Assembly (NCBI RefSeq): GCF_029227915.1
Contig: NC_079877.1
Coordinates: 22,717,851-22,781,850, forward strand
Reading direction: 5' to 3'
DNA length: 64,000 nt
Origin: Hydractinia symbiolongicarpus
Taxonomy: Eukaryota > Cnidaria > Hydrozoa > Anthoathecata > Hydractiniidae
Part shown: piece after piece, positions 10,219 through 22,616 of the stretch
How the letters are laid out: the number at the start of each line of letters is the position of its first letter
How positions within the stretch are numbered: position 1 is the stretch's first letter
Notes under the pieces: model-generated
What the model was told of the DNA's origin: nothing
Databases searched by the model: none
What the model saw: the letters and a program-made list of their open reading frames with translations, nothing else
Position numbers and translations under genes: made by a program

Positions 10219-11160
10219 ATGGACTCTGCAAAAAGGGAAAACAAAAGTGATTATTGGGTTGCAGATTTGTTTCAACCTTGTTACACTACAAATGATCTTC
10301 TGACTGTTGACGAAGTCGATAGAAAGGCTAAGTATAATCTTGCAAATGATTTTTACTCTAATATTTATAGTCAAGTAATCTTAAACGAAGTTACAGAACA
10401 AAATAAAATTTTACAAGCAGAAAAAAAGACGGATGTGTTGGCAAAAGCGAAAAAAAAATTAAATGATAAAGATATTCTGCTTGCTAAACCCCAAAGTCCA
10501 ATTTCATCGACAACGCACTGCTGGAATCAAGAGGAAATTGTATTATTTAAAGAATCTTATGAAAAATTAAAGGAACGCGCCATAAAACTTATTTGTATAA
10601 TCGAATCTCGAGATCTTAAAATTGACACTTTAAAAAGAACTAATAAGGAACTTAAAACAGAATTATCTACAACGCAAAATAAATTTTCTGTTGTTAGAAA
10701 GGAGAATGAGCACTTAAAAGCGTATGCATCAAGTTGTCAAAAAATCACTGACGATCTTGAAATAAAATTGCAATATTATGAAGATATGAACAATAACTTA
10801 ACATCTTCACTGTATAGCCTGCAGAGTCAAAAGAACGAAATAGAAGAGAAATTCTCTAGGTATAAGAGTTTAAATGAAGAGTACAAACAAACTTGTACAC
10901 AACAGCTAATAAAACACAAAAAAGAATTATACACACTCGAACAAACATTACGAATGGACCATGAAAGCATATTACAAAGCTTAGAAATCAAGATTCATGA
11001 GAAAGAAACACTTTTGGAAAGAAAAGAAAAGGAATGTAATAACTATAAGGACAGTTTGCAAAGTCTTCAAAAACATTTCAATAACCTGGGTGTCAGAGAT
11101 ACCACTACATTTGACAGTACTACAGAGAAGGAAAGCTTTCTAAATATAGTTGATATATAG
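10219..11160 (+). CDS. CCDC160: Intronless coiled-coil protein, CCDC160-like
   Basis: The open frame runs back to 10120, but the ATG at 10219 is preferred: it sits in an AAACATGG context and starts 'MDSAKRENKSDYWVADLFQP'. The aromatic 'W..xLFxP.yxxxD' start and the C-terminal 'SLQSLQKHFNNL' recall the CCDC160 family, whose human member starts with a similar W-x-F-x-P segment and ends near 'LRKHF'. The 313-residue length also fits. From about residue 105 onward the protein is a long heptad-rich coiled coil, with no transmembrane segment and few cysteines. The function of CCDC160 is not established. AATAAA occurs shortly after the stop (about 11221). It could instead be an unrelated coiled-coil protein. 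Confidence 0.55.
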   Translation: MDSAKRENKSDYWVADLFQPCYTTNDLLTVDEVDRKAKYNLANDFYSNIYSQVILNEVTEQNKILQAEKKTDVLAKAKKKLNDKDILLAKPQSPISSTTHCWNQEEIVLFKESYEKLKERAIKLICIIESRDLKIDTLKRTNKELKTELSTTQNKFSVVRKENEHLKAYASSCQKITDDLEIKLQYYEDMNNNLTSSLYSLQSQKNEIEEKFSRYKSLNEEYKQTCTQQLIKHKKELYTLEQTLRMDHESILQSLEIKIHEKETLLERKEKECNNYKDSLQSLQKHFNNLGVRDTTTFDSTTEKESFLNIVDI

Positions 11161-12052
11161 CCACATGGGTTTCAAATTCATATGGGGAAAACACTGTTTT
11201 ACAACTAATTCTTATCGGTAAATAAATTGGGAAAAAGTACAATAATAACTTTGCAAAATCAAAGAAGGTCGATATTTATACTGGTAATACAGTGGACACA
11301 CCTTGACGTTTAGTTATCTCTATCCTTTTGGGACATTGGATTTTATATTTTTAAATAACTATTTATATATATTGTTTATTTATTTTGCACTAAATATATC
11401 TTTTATGATGTCAATTTTTATAACTTTATCTTGAACTTATTTACCTGTACCATTTTTATCGCAGAATTCGAACAAGTTCGCCAAACCAAGAAGGTTTTTA
11501 TTTGATATAAAAGAGAGAAACCATAATATCATCAAACTAATGAAGATCAATGAATGTGTTTTTCTCTGTTTATGTACCAAAAAAATTTCTTGATATCCTG
11601 TGAGTTAGAGAAAGTGCCGTCATTGTACAACAAATTCCTCGATGATAAAGACAGATTACAGTAAAAAAGCATTGGTATTGAAAACGATTTATCTCCAATT
11701 TTCAGTGTCTTTTTAAGGTTTACCACAAAGTTAAATGTTTAATTGTCACAGGAAGAAATCATAAAAAAGGAAGAACAATCTATTGGCATGCCATTTATGA
11801 TGCTCCTACTACGTGTAAATCGCGCTAGCAATATGTCATGAAACATTGTGCCTACTGCTATGCATAAGTACTATGTTCGAAAGAAGGGCAACGCGCAAGG
11901 GAAAGGGACATCAGAAACGATCCATATCATCTTTAACTTAATTTATTAAAGAATTATTTTATAACTTACTGTAACGACAAGATTACTGTCAATATGCTTT
12001 ACACAACTTCTTAGTTTTACTATCGTTTATATATTACACAAATAATTAATTT
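11161..12052. other. Intergenic between convergent coiled-coil genes
   Basis: It holds the 3' sequence of the CCDC160-like gene, the right copy of the 35-bp direct repeat (11587-11621) and the 3' flank of the QRICH2-type gene. No ORF of note. Confidence 0.5.
11587..11621 (+). repeat. Direct repeat, right copy
   Basis: Pair of 9894-9927, same orientation, about 1.7 kb apart. Confidence 0.7.
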
Positions 12053-15000
12053 CTATGTCTCCATATTCATAATAATCTCGTCACCAATCAAGCTGCTGTC
12101 GCGACTTATAGGTGGCAACACTACATTGCTATTCGTCGCATTTTTCTCAAGTGCTTCAGCAGAACGTGGACGGTTGTCATCTTTAGGTGGTGTTGAAGGC
12201 GCCTATAACAAGAAAATGAGATATCAGATAAGGACTTCGCATTGTTTACACCATAGGTTACAATCATCAAGCCATATGTAATTTTAAATGTCAGATCATA
12301 TCGAAACGAAGAATGTTGTATATACTTTTATCTTTTTTGCATTTTTTTTTTCTACAAGCGTTACCCATAAATTAATACTTTCGCGAAAATAGATGCTTGG
12401 AATAGGCTTTTTCTCGCTTTAAGAAAGAAAACCTTCGACAATCGATGTAAAAGAGAATTTTGACATTATTTTCATATATTGAACAAGAACTACTTTGTTC
12501 ATCAATATGACTTACACGCATTATACTTGCCCGTCATGATCAGAGTTCTGATCGGGGTGAATTATTTTCATGGCTTGCAAGATGTAAGCAAACGTGCAGC
12601 TTCCTTACTGCATAAACTAGGCGCTTGACTTTGATTTATATTTTTTGACGCCAATTGTTTAATTTGAAAGCCTAAACCTTTCACAACCAAAAAAAATCCT
12701 ACGGTTAATATTTTTCGTACAATATTACTTAAACGAACCCGTCTATATATAAACACATGAAAACAAAACTACCTTTTGATTAACGACAGTTGCAGAATGC
12801 GTCACTCTGTGCTTATGATGCTTGTTACGACCAACATAGGGTGGCATTTTCTTTGGAATAGGCGGTGGCAGGTTGTTCTACAATAAATAAGACATGTAGA
12901 CGTTATTCAGGTTTTTACGTCACAAAATCAAAAAGTCCTTCCAAGTTGTCGTTGTAAGTAAAAACTACGTATAAATAGGGTACCTGTTTAAATCTTCCAC
13001 GATAAATTTGTCCATCTTTTCCCAAAACACAATCAATGATGGAGACATCTTCGCTATTTTCAGACATTTTCTCCATCGCTTCATTTATATCTGAAATGAA
13101 TAAAACTTATTACTCCAATACAGAACTTCGAGAGTAAATTAAACTTCCTATATTTTTTCAATTTACGCGATTTTCCCAAATTTGCAAAGTTAAAAAATCA
13201 AAAAATTGAAAAGTATGAATTTAAAAGGTGTTTTTTCTTATCAGTCTGAAATATACTTATACTATAATATAATATATAAATATACTTACTTTTATAAATA
13301 GCCGAAGTATTTTCACGTCAGGACAATTTACGAAGTTAATCACTCACGCAAGTTTTCAACAATCGCAAAACGCAGCTGTGTCTCTCAATAGAGGATTTTT
13401 AAAATTCGAAAGCTCTTTTTCGGATTTACCGATCTATATTTATTTAAAGGGCTTATATTTTGCCACGAAGAGAAGCGGTTATCGGTAGCCAAAAAGTCCA
13501 AAATTGTCAAAATTGTCGATATTAGGATAAGACGAAAAAAATTAATAATAGCTAATGCAGGAGAAAAAGTGCTGTTTGTCTTTTTGTTTTTGCGGCAGAA
13601 AAGAATGAGGTACTATCCATACAAACGTTCGTAAACAAGCACATTTTTACTAAGATTCGTCAGGGTTCGAAAATGTTTCAGGATGATTTAAGATTTTTTT
13701 GACATATCGCTTACCATTGAATAATTTTTGCCCACGATACGTTGACGCATTAACAGACGTATGTTGGCCTCCACATGCTCGGTTCAGTGTATTCACTTTG
13801 TCATACACAGGTTGTGTTTGTGCTCTTTTAGATTGACGCATCTGTTTGAACAACGAAAGGTACAAATTATAAACAATAATCTTTCAGCCATCATTAAATA
13901 CAACCTCCTTAAGTTGGTTAATTTTAGCGCAGACTATTTTCGCGAGCAAAATTGATCAACCGAAGGTAGCACCTAACAAAATAGTAAAGGAGTCTTTGGT
14001 ATAGACTAAAGTAAACAATATGTTAAAGCACCAACAGACAACTTTATACTTCGGTAGCGTATTTATCTATACACGACCATATCTGACAAATACGATTAAT
14101 CTGATAGCAAGATTCTGAACCAACTGTTGCATTGGTGTTATAAAATTTGTAAGTAGCACGCAAAAGTCATGTTTCTTGTCAAGGAGAGTTATAATTATAA
14201 GTGTAGTTACAAATTAATACCTGGTCTAATTCAAACGTGGTGTGAGGTCCCATACTCCTCTTAGAAGGAAAGTTATGTGGTACAGGTGGCAAAACACCCC
14301 TCATGGTGACATCAACAGGACGATCACAAGAAATACAATGGTAGGATAGTGGCATAGGTTTTCTCAGGCCTGCAGCATTACGCAAATCGAAGTCCATGTT
14401 GGATTGATCAGGGAGGTTGGTACGAGAGTTTTGAATCTCTTTTAATCGGCTTTCTAAAATAAAAAATAAACAAATTGCATAAATTTTATGGATTACATGG
14501 ATACGTTTTTTTTATAATGCCAAAAAAGTAAAAATGTAGACTGACATTCTTGGCAATTATTTTAATATACAACAGCAATTATTTATGCCTGTATTATTCG
14601 ATATACACATGGCGGGTGTTTTTATCTGTTTCAGACACTATTGGAATTAGTGGAATTCCGTGAAAAACGGAACAACAATGTGAGAGACACACCCATAAAT
14701 TTCTTGAGTTTTTTCTCCGCGTCCGAGTCCATTTTTGAATTTAAATCTTCATTTAATTTATCCAGCGCTTCTTTTAAGTCAGCTTCTTGGTTTACATACT
14801 GATCCAACCGATTCAAAGCATCTTGCAGTGTCTGCTCTAACATTTGATAACGTTCATCAAACGTACTCATGTTTACCTAAAAAAGAGCTTGTACTTGCAG
14901 TATGAAAGTACTTGTTTACAAATGACCGTAACGGTCATTGATGTTGAATGACAACATTACAAGACTTCGTATAAATCGAGGTAATGTCAGATTGGTATTG

Positions 15001-18000
15001 CTACAACTCTGTGACGTGTAAAACAGAAGGAGGAACATCAACTTCATCATTTCGTCGGGCTACAATTAATTTTACTTACTTTTCCATCAAGAGCATGTTT
15101 ATCGGCTTTTACATCCATTTCTGAGTTGATGTCGTCTTTATCGGCTTTGCTGTGTTGCAGCTTGTCAATGTAATCATACAGAGCATCAATGTGTTGCTGA
15201 AACAGTAAACAAATGCTCAACATATATTGCTACCATACGTACAAATTTCGAAACATGGCAAAACAAAAGTCTTGACAAACGACTAGTTCGTAAAAATTCA
15301 ACTTTTTAAAAACTTCAATTTCTCTTACTAAGCGATAAAAAATATTATTTTAAACACGTAAAAAAAATTGATTTTAAAAAAAATAAAACACTATAATAAA
15401 GAGAAACATCCAGTTGAACCTGTTTTCTATTAAATTCATCCTTCGTATCATCTATCGTATTTGATAGATGACCAGACAATTTGACCTGTTCTTCTTGTAA
15501 GGTATTTAAATGTGACTGAAGATTTTCTACAAACTTGTTATCCACTGCAGCTGGTCCCATGTTGGTATCAGTAGAGAATGACGATGCTGGTGTTTGTAAC
15601 TTCCGCAAGATGTTCAAATCAGCGTACAATGCAGCAATTTGTTGGCGATTCTGTTGAGCCAAATGTTGAATAGCGGCCAACACAGAGGCATCGAACACTG
15701 CATGCAAAAAAAAAAATGTTAAAATTAGGCGACGGAAGTCATTATTGAATTCAAAAAAAATAATCATTACAGTTGCAAAACACACATCAAACCAAATACA
15801 TTGCATCTGTTATCGTGTCAGTTCGAAAAATGTTTACAAGTTTATAATAACAGAAAATATAATGAGTAAAACAACCAAAACCAAAAGAGCAACAACAACA
15901 ACAACAACAACAACAACAGGAACAACAACAACACGAAAACAAAAACAGCCATGGCTACATAGAAGCTATAGTGAATCAACAAAAGTTAAACAAACAAACC
16001 CACCTGGTGTATGTGGTTCTGTAGACTCTTTTGTCAACATACTACTATGTTTTGTTTTTAAATCATCGAGTAGACTTTCTAACTGAGCAAGCCGATTTTC
16101 ATATTGTGAGATTAGATTGTTCGCGTTATTCGAATCCTATAAAAATACCAAAAAAAGGATAAAATATATAACTGGTCGACAGAGTGAGACTGTTGATTGA
16201 ATCAAAAGACTAGATTTGAAACGTTCTTGGAATTGATCAGTAGCTAACGTATTGCTTATTTCAGCGATTGTTTACATACGAAAAGTAACTGTGAAATGTA
16301 ATTGAAAAAAAGGTGCTGTATACTGTACCTGTTTGCTATCATGATCACCATCTCCAATTATCCTACTCCTCATATTATCATTCACCAAAGCTTCAAGCTC
16401 GGATAAATCTTGTTTATTTTTTGAAATATCGTTGAATATATCCGTCAGTGAGTTTTCTATAGACTGGACATTATTTTGGAGCTGGTGCTTATCATTTTCT
16501 TGTAATCTCAACTTCTCTGAAATATCATTAACGTTGTTTTTTATTTCATTCGAATCGATTTTTCCCTGCTGCATGTCTTTCAGTAAGTCGTCAACAGAAT
16601 TCTTGATGGATTTGAGGTCTTCAACGTTATCAGCGAGATCCTTCAAATGACTCAACTTGCGTAATTCGTCAATCTCCTCTGACATCTTTTTCAACTGATC
16701 CATATTCTCAATCAGCCTTTTCATCTCAGAATTATCCATATTTGATAAAGATTGTTTAATTTTTTCAATTTCATCATCTAAGTTCTGTATTTTCTCCTTG
16801 TTTATTGCCATGTTTTTACAGATTTCTTCAACATCATCTTGTTTTGCCTTAGCAGTTATCTCTTTCTCCATTTTGTCAACTTTTTCTGTCAATTCATTGA
16901 AGGAGAGAACATTGGCCTCCTGATGATTATCAGCCAATCCATTTACCTTCAACTTATCAGCCATTTCATTCATTACTTTCTGTAACCTATTCACATGCTC
17001 CTGTAAGTCTTTCATAGAGGATTTATCTGCTTTTCCAGCCATGATTTTACTTTGTTTTTTTACTTCATCAGAAAGACTTGGTGACTGATCAATTTTCTCC
17101 ATACTGCTCGATGATTGCAATTTTTTAAACTGTGTATTCAATTTATCAATTTCCTTTCTTAAATCGTCAATATTTAACGTGTTTTTATCAGTAGAGTTCT
17201 TATTACTTAAAATATCTTCACTCATCTGTTTTACTTGATCTAAAAGTTTTTGAATATTATCTTTGTTGTCGTCAACCATCTCCTGATAACGGCCAAAATT
17301 GTTTTTTAAATTCGTGATATTTTCTTTCATTTCATCAGAAGCTTCTCCATCACCGTTTGACTTCTCTATTTTGCTTAAGACATCTTTAATAAGTGAAAAT
17401 AATTTATCAATCCCTTCTTCGGTAGCTTCTAATCTTTTCGTGATTTTTTTACCCTGCCACACTGAAGCCAACCTATCCGCAGTTAATATTTGTTGATCAG
17501 GAGCTTGCTCTTCTTCTGCTGTGTCTTTACTTGTCGGGTTGAGTAATTCTGCATTCGATGGGTAATTGTGAATTTGGTATAATTCTTTTTCAAGGTTTGA
17601 TATTCTCTCCTCGTGACTTTTGTTGTTTCGCATGGACCTAAAGTGCAAAACAAGGTATCCTGTTATCATTGGAACATAGGTATAATGAGGAAGAAGATTG
17701 AACAATGAGTTGAATGAACAAGAGAGTTTATTCTAGTTTAAGTTTCGATAGCTACATAATCGAAATCATTTTTGGTTAAATATTTATTGAGTTAGCCTTA
17801 CATTTAAAGAGATTTTAAAAGTGGCTTGATTTAAAAAATATGAAACTTCTAATATTTTACAGTATATATTATGAAGAACTTTGGGAAAATTCTCATGAAT
17901 TCCAGAAATTTTGAGCTTTCTCGTAAAATAAAGTAATAAGAAGAAAAATTTGCAAAAAATAATCAATAATATTTATTTTCCTTTACTTGTATCTTTAATA

Positions 18001-18610
18001 CTGACAAGCCTTAAATCCTTAGAAAGACATACTAATTAAAAGTATTATGTATCTCCAAAAAAGCTTTAACTTCGTCGATTTGCAAAAATGTATATATAAT
18101 ATCTAACAAATTTTTGCAAACTGTTAGGATAATTTAAAAAATTCTGGTATAATATAAACAAAGTAGAAATTTTAGTTACTTCTCAGCATGATTTACCACT
18201 TCATCAGTTGTTGCCAGGCCATCATTTTTTACTTCCTGCAGACAGAATAAAAAAATAGAAAAGTAAGGACTACATATATATAATCTAGTAGATACTCAGC
18301 ACAAAGTAGAAGTTTGGTTACCAATTTTAACACAAAATCCACTTATTATTACAGAAATATATTTTGAATTTATGTTATGTTTGTAATTTTTTTAACTTTA
18401 TTTTTTAAAGAAAAAACTTACAAATTCATTTTCTTCAGATACTGGATCAATTTCCACATATTTTGCTTCGGTAAAACTTTCATCGGTATTGGTCAACTTC
18501 AAAATGGCCAACAACAAAGTTCGTAGATAATTAAAGTTCACAGCACCAGGATCATTACAGTTTAAAGCTAAATCAACTAAAGTTTTCAATTGGATCTGGT
18601 TTGTTGCCAT
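12053..18610 (-). CDS. QRICH2: QRICH2/C16orf96-type coiled-coil protein (DUF4795), 12 exons
   Basis: Exons: 18610-18422, 18235-18180, 17637-16329, 16136-16004, 15697-15420, 15196-15080, 14876-14693, 14453-14221, 13841-13715, 13090-12984, 12877-12773, 12202-12053. All junctions are GT-AG with matching phases and give 995 residues. The N-terminus ('LVDLALNCNDPGAVNFNYL', residues 11-29) matches the conserved start of QRICH2/C16orf96. Exon 3 encodes about 437 residues of coiled coil. Exons 5-8 carry the DUF4795-like region, ending in 'YHCISCDRPVDV' with Cys795 and Cys798, a hallmark of this family. A Pro-rich basic segment ('NNLPPPIPKKMPPYVG') precedes the C-terminus. QRICH2 is needed for mammalian sperm flagellum assembly, so a ciliary or sperm role is likely here, by inference. 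The glutamine-rich repeats of mammalian QRICH2 are absent, so the name marks the family rather than strict orthology. Confidence 0.85.
12521..12561 (+). repeat. Dispersed palindrome-containing repeat, copy 1
   Basis: It lies in the last intron of the QRICH2-type gene. It contains CCCGTCATGATCAGAG followed by TCTGATCG, and matches 38113-38153 in opposite orientation with few mismatches. Confidence 0.65.
15890..15931 (+). repeat. (CAA)n microsatellite in an intron of the QRICH2-type gene
   Basis: It lies in the intron between exons 4 and 5. The plus-strand open frame over it (poly-Thr) is an artefact of the repeat. Confidence 0.9.
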
Positions 18611-21600
18611 ATTTGATATAAAACTAAAACTAACATAAAATTTTAAGTAAAGAACATAAAAGAGCAGTAGAGAAAAAGTATGGAATTTGACACACCTTCA
18701 TCTACCGTACAAGTTTTTAAGAAACCACTTTGCAATAAACATCATGTGACAAAAACAAATCGTAATATCTTTCGTTGTACACTGAATGTATTGCATTAAG
18801 ATGTTTGTTACTTATCTACATGATATTGAATTTGCAGTACATTCCATACCCATGCTAATTAGAAATATATTTTGTTTTGCATGAGCTCTTTAAAAAAATA
18901 TCAATTCATGTAATGATTTGCATGTAGTTTACAAGGCCATACATTATATAATTTTAATATCCTTGTTTCAACCACAGTATTGACAGCTCAATGTAAATTT
19001 GTATATATTATTTTATGTGAAACAAAAAAAATTCTGAAAAACTTCTAACATTAACAAATTAATGTGACACATTTCAGGTAAATCAAATAAAATGAATATA
19101 AAAATGACAAAATATTTGAGAGACACAATGACAAGTAAATATTAAAAATCTGATATTACAGTTTTGTTTACTTTGTCTAACATGGTATATGTAGCAAAAT
19201 TTAGCTTTAATTCTTTATGCAACTATACATACACATTAAATGTTTTTATAAAAACTATATTTAAATAACATGTTGTTTATAAATAAAATAATTTAAATGA
19301 TTGGAAAAAATCTCTTAATAAGTTTGTTTGTGTGTCAATAGGCTGTAAAATTATTTTAATTTTCTGTTTTGCCTAATAATGGACACAAATGATTTACCGA
19401 TTCTTTTCTGCATGAAACGTACACAGTTTAAAAAAATTCTACAATTTTACATAATATATACCTAATACCATAACAACATGATACATTTGAATTTTTTTGT
19501 CCAGTTCTTACAGAAAAAACTCTATGGATGAAAATGTAACATAGCATACTAATCTCCACAATTAGCCAAAATCCTACCTATTTTTTGAAAATGTCCAATA
19601 ATACTTCATGTCACTTAAGTACAATAAGTTTCTGCTGCCAGTATAACAAAAGGTGTCAAAATTCCAACAACACCTTTATTGCATTACACTTATAAGCATA
19701 TTCAGTCTCAGGTATAAAATAATTTATTATGTGTATTTTTCTTTATGCTATGGACATTTTAATGAGACAGACTTTTTTCCTTAATAAATTTACCACTAAT
19801 ATAATGTCTGAACCTCCCCTATTTAATCATACCTTTATTTTTGCAGATGTTCATTTATGTTTGTTTTGAAAAATAATTCTAACTCACAAGACTTTAATAT
19901 ATACCCTCATAAGGTTTTAATTTGTTTCTCCAGTAAGCATAAAAGTAAGTATACTCCAATCTAGATTGTGTTTTTTCACATCGGCACATCCCAGCCTGAT
20001 TCCAATTCTTACTTGACTCACAAATTAAAAATATACGCTAAATGGCAATTTGACGTTTTCGGGGAAAGGTAAATCCTGTGACACTTTATGTCATGACGTA
20101 CCATTTTTTTTGAAGGATAAAAAGTATTTTGAAGTGATTTGTCATCATTACATCACGCTGACTCATATAATTTTGGGCTGCAATAATACATGAATGACCC
20201 TAATCCCTTAAACCTTTGTACTAAAGGTTTGTGCTAAAAGTACTTTCAGTTTTAAGATAATGATACAAGTGCATATATATGACTACTCGTGATTTAGAAG
20301 ATTTATAATATTCAAATATTATATTTTTTATTTTAACTTTTAGGATGGGTGGGGGTGGGAGAATAAACATTATAAACATCGAACAGACTTTTCACATACA
20401 CTTTCCAATTTGTCATCCTTTATGAAAGTTTCCACAGCCTCCAATTTTTATTAACAAATAAATCAGAAGTTTCAATCAAATTTGTTTGGCTAGACTTTAG
20501 AATACCACCTGTCATTTTAATTTTACAATTAAATTAACCTACATGACCAACGCGTAGGCCAACAAAAATAAAAAGGAGAATAAAATCCAAGTAATAATAA
20601 AAATAACAAATTTGTTTATATAAACAACTCTAGTGAAATAATAGATGGACCACATATATAGATGACAGTTATAACTACTAGTAAAATAATACAATAAATA
20701 CAGTTTTGCACACTGTTAACTATATCAACCTGTTGTTTTCTTTTGACAAAATAGTTCTTTTACAATCACAAACACAAGATTTCATGAAAAATACTTTGTG
20801 TGTGAAGACTCTGTTTAACTCAGCTTCTGTTGTTTGTCATATGGAGTATTTAGCTAACATTTAGTTATATGGGTTGGCTACCCATAGTTTTGCATCATCA
20901 AACAAAAGTTTAGCTATGTCTTCACGGTAGCTAGCTAATAAACATACATTTCTCTTGCCGAAGAATTGGTAAAAACCGAAACTGTTTTCGAATATTGATC
21001 ATTTAATCAAATTGCCTCGATAACCACTATATTATTATGGTTTTTACATAAGTTTATTGAGACTGTTTGTTTATGTTGACGACCCGGCCCAACGGCTTCA
21101 GCACTAGCGCGAAAAATTTTGGCAGGGAAAATTCATAGCGAACACCACTACAACGGACCCACATTTCTTAGGAACGGATATGACCAGGCTGATGTGCCCT
21201 GACATTAGCTTAAACGGTCTAGATTTTATTGTAATCTTTGCGCTGCAGCGACAGTTGCGAAAATACTTCGTTCTTCATGAATTACAGGCCTGGAAAACAT
21301 AAAACTCATCCGCAAACGAGGTTGTTTTTGCTTCCTTTCAAGCTAATTTTAGGGCAAGCGAATCCATTTTTAGCTAAAGCTTCCAAAACGCTGCCCCAGA
21401 GCCCGCTAAGACCATCAACAGTGCCCGCCAAGACCTGTAGTCAATTCTTCCATTTTTTGTTATTATTTAAGGACGTAACCTCGATTCCAGGACCTATTGT
21501 CTCTTTTTGTATACCGAATGAATAAAAAATAAACCTTTTTTGTCAGACCTGTCAGTAAGCACAGCGCCAGTGAGAGACAAAAAGCCTTGGGCTGAAGTTG

Positions 21601-22616
21601 TTCACGATGCTTGTTATGATGGACAAATTCTCATAACATAAATCTCCACATAGGAAACATTTTATAGTGGATCTCTCTCTACGTCGCCGTTGCAAGGTCA
21701 CCAAAATTACATTATTCGTTAGTAGAATTCACCTTTTAAAGGCGGACACGCCCAAGAAAGTTTTATTTGTTTATGGGCCATGTGAATCTAGCAGCGTATG
21801 AAAATTTAAGTAATTAAATTTTCGCACGAAAAATTAATCTTCACATTATTGACCCAAAGCTCTTCGATGTAAACCTCCAAATTATGTTTTTCGATGTTCA
21901 TCTCAAACAGCTCTCAAGAATGCTTTTTGAGAAAAATTAACTTGTGCTGTAAAACTGGATTTACCGAACATATATATTCTATTTCCTGGAACATAAAAAT
22001 CATTGCATTGAATAGACACGATTTTCTCACTAAATATAAAAATTAAAATTTTGCATCTTTTATTCTTCTGATTTCAATAACCATTAGACTCCGAAGTACG
22101 CCAATTGGCGTTTCGGTCAGGCTGAAATTCCGACATGCTGTCTATTAGCCATAACTCGTGTTCACTCAACTTTGAGATATCAAGAAGGCCATATCAGGAG
22201 GCCCACGTGAAAAAGAATTAAATTTATTATCCGGCAGTGGTCAGCTTGATGCGGAAGGTGCCCAGAAATCGAGATTAAAGTCGACCAAATGGTGGCAAAT
22301 TATCATAGAAGTTTGGGATTCATCATAAAAATATGTGGAGTCTAAGGGTTGAATCAATTTTATGTCCTGAAATTTATAAATTTTCAAAAACGCATGTTAA
22401 TACCGCTTGTTGTTTTAACGCTTTTTCTCCATCCCATGTGCTGTTTATATAATAAGGATATATTAAATTATTTCCCGTTTAATCTCCATTTGGAATGGTG
22501 TTTTCTATCGCACGCCTTGCCCATTGATTGTCACAGTGATTTTGAGAATCATGATTTGTGATTGGGTGTTACGTATGTTATCACATTCTTTCTACTACCA
22601 ACAACATTGAGGTACT
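18611..22616. other. 4-kb gene-poor interval
   Basis: Very AT-rich from 18611 to about 21050, with no coding frame. A less AT-rich patch (about 21060-21530) has one 95-codon frame (21238-21525) without recognisable content. Part of it (about 21480-21500, an 'AACCTCGATTCCAGGAC' stretch) resembles the MITE terminus described at 27067-27178. A short plus-strand frame from the ATG at 22394 to 22561 starts with a hydrophobic, signal-peptide-like stretch, but it has no known family and may be chance. Confidence 0.4.

Noticed and set aside
15745-16086. 113-codon plus-strand frame with a poly-threonine run
   Set aside because: It is the (CAA)n microsatellite in an intron of the QRICH2-type gene plus antisense of exon 4.
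16432-17496. Plus-strand frames rich in S/F/L
   Set aside because: Antisense of the coiled-coil exon 3 of the QRICH2-type gene.
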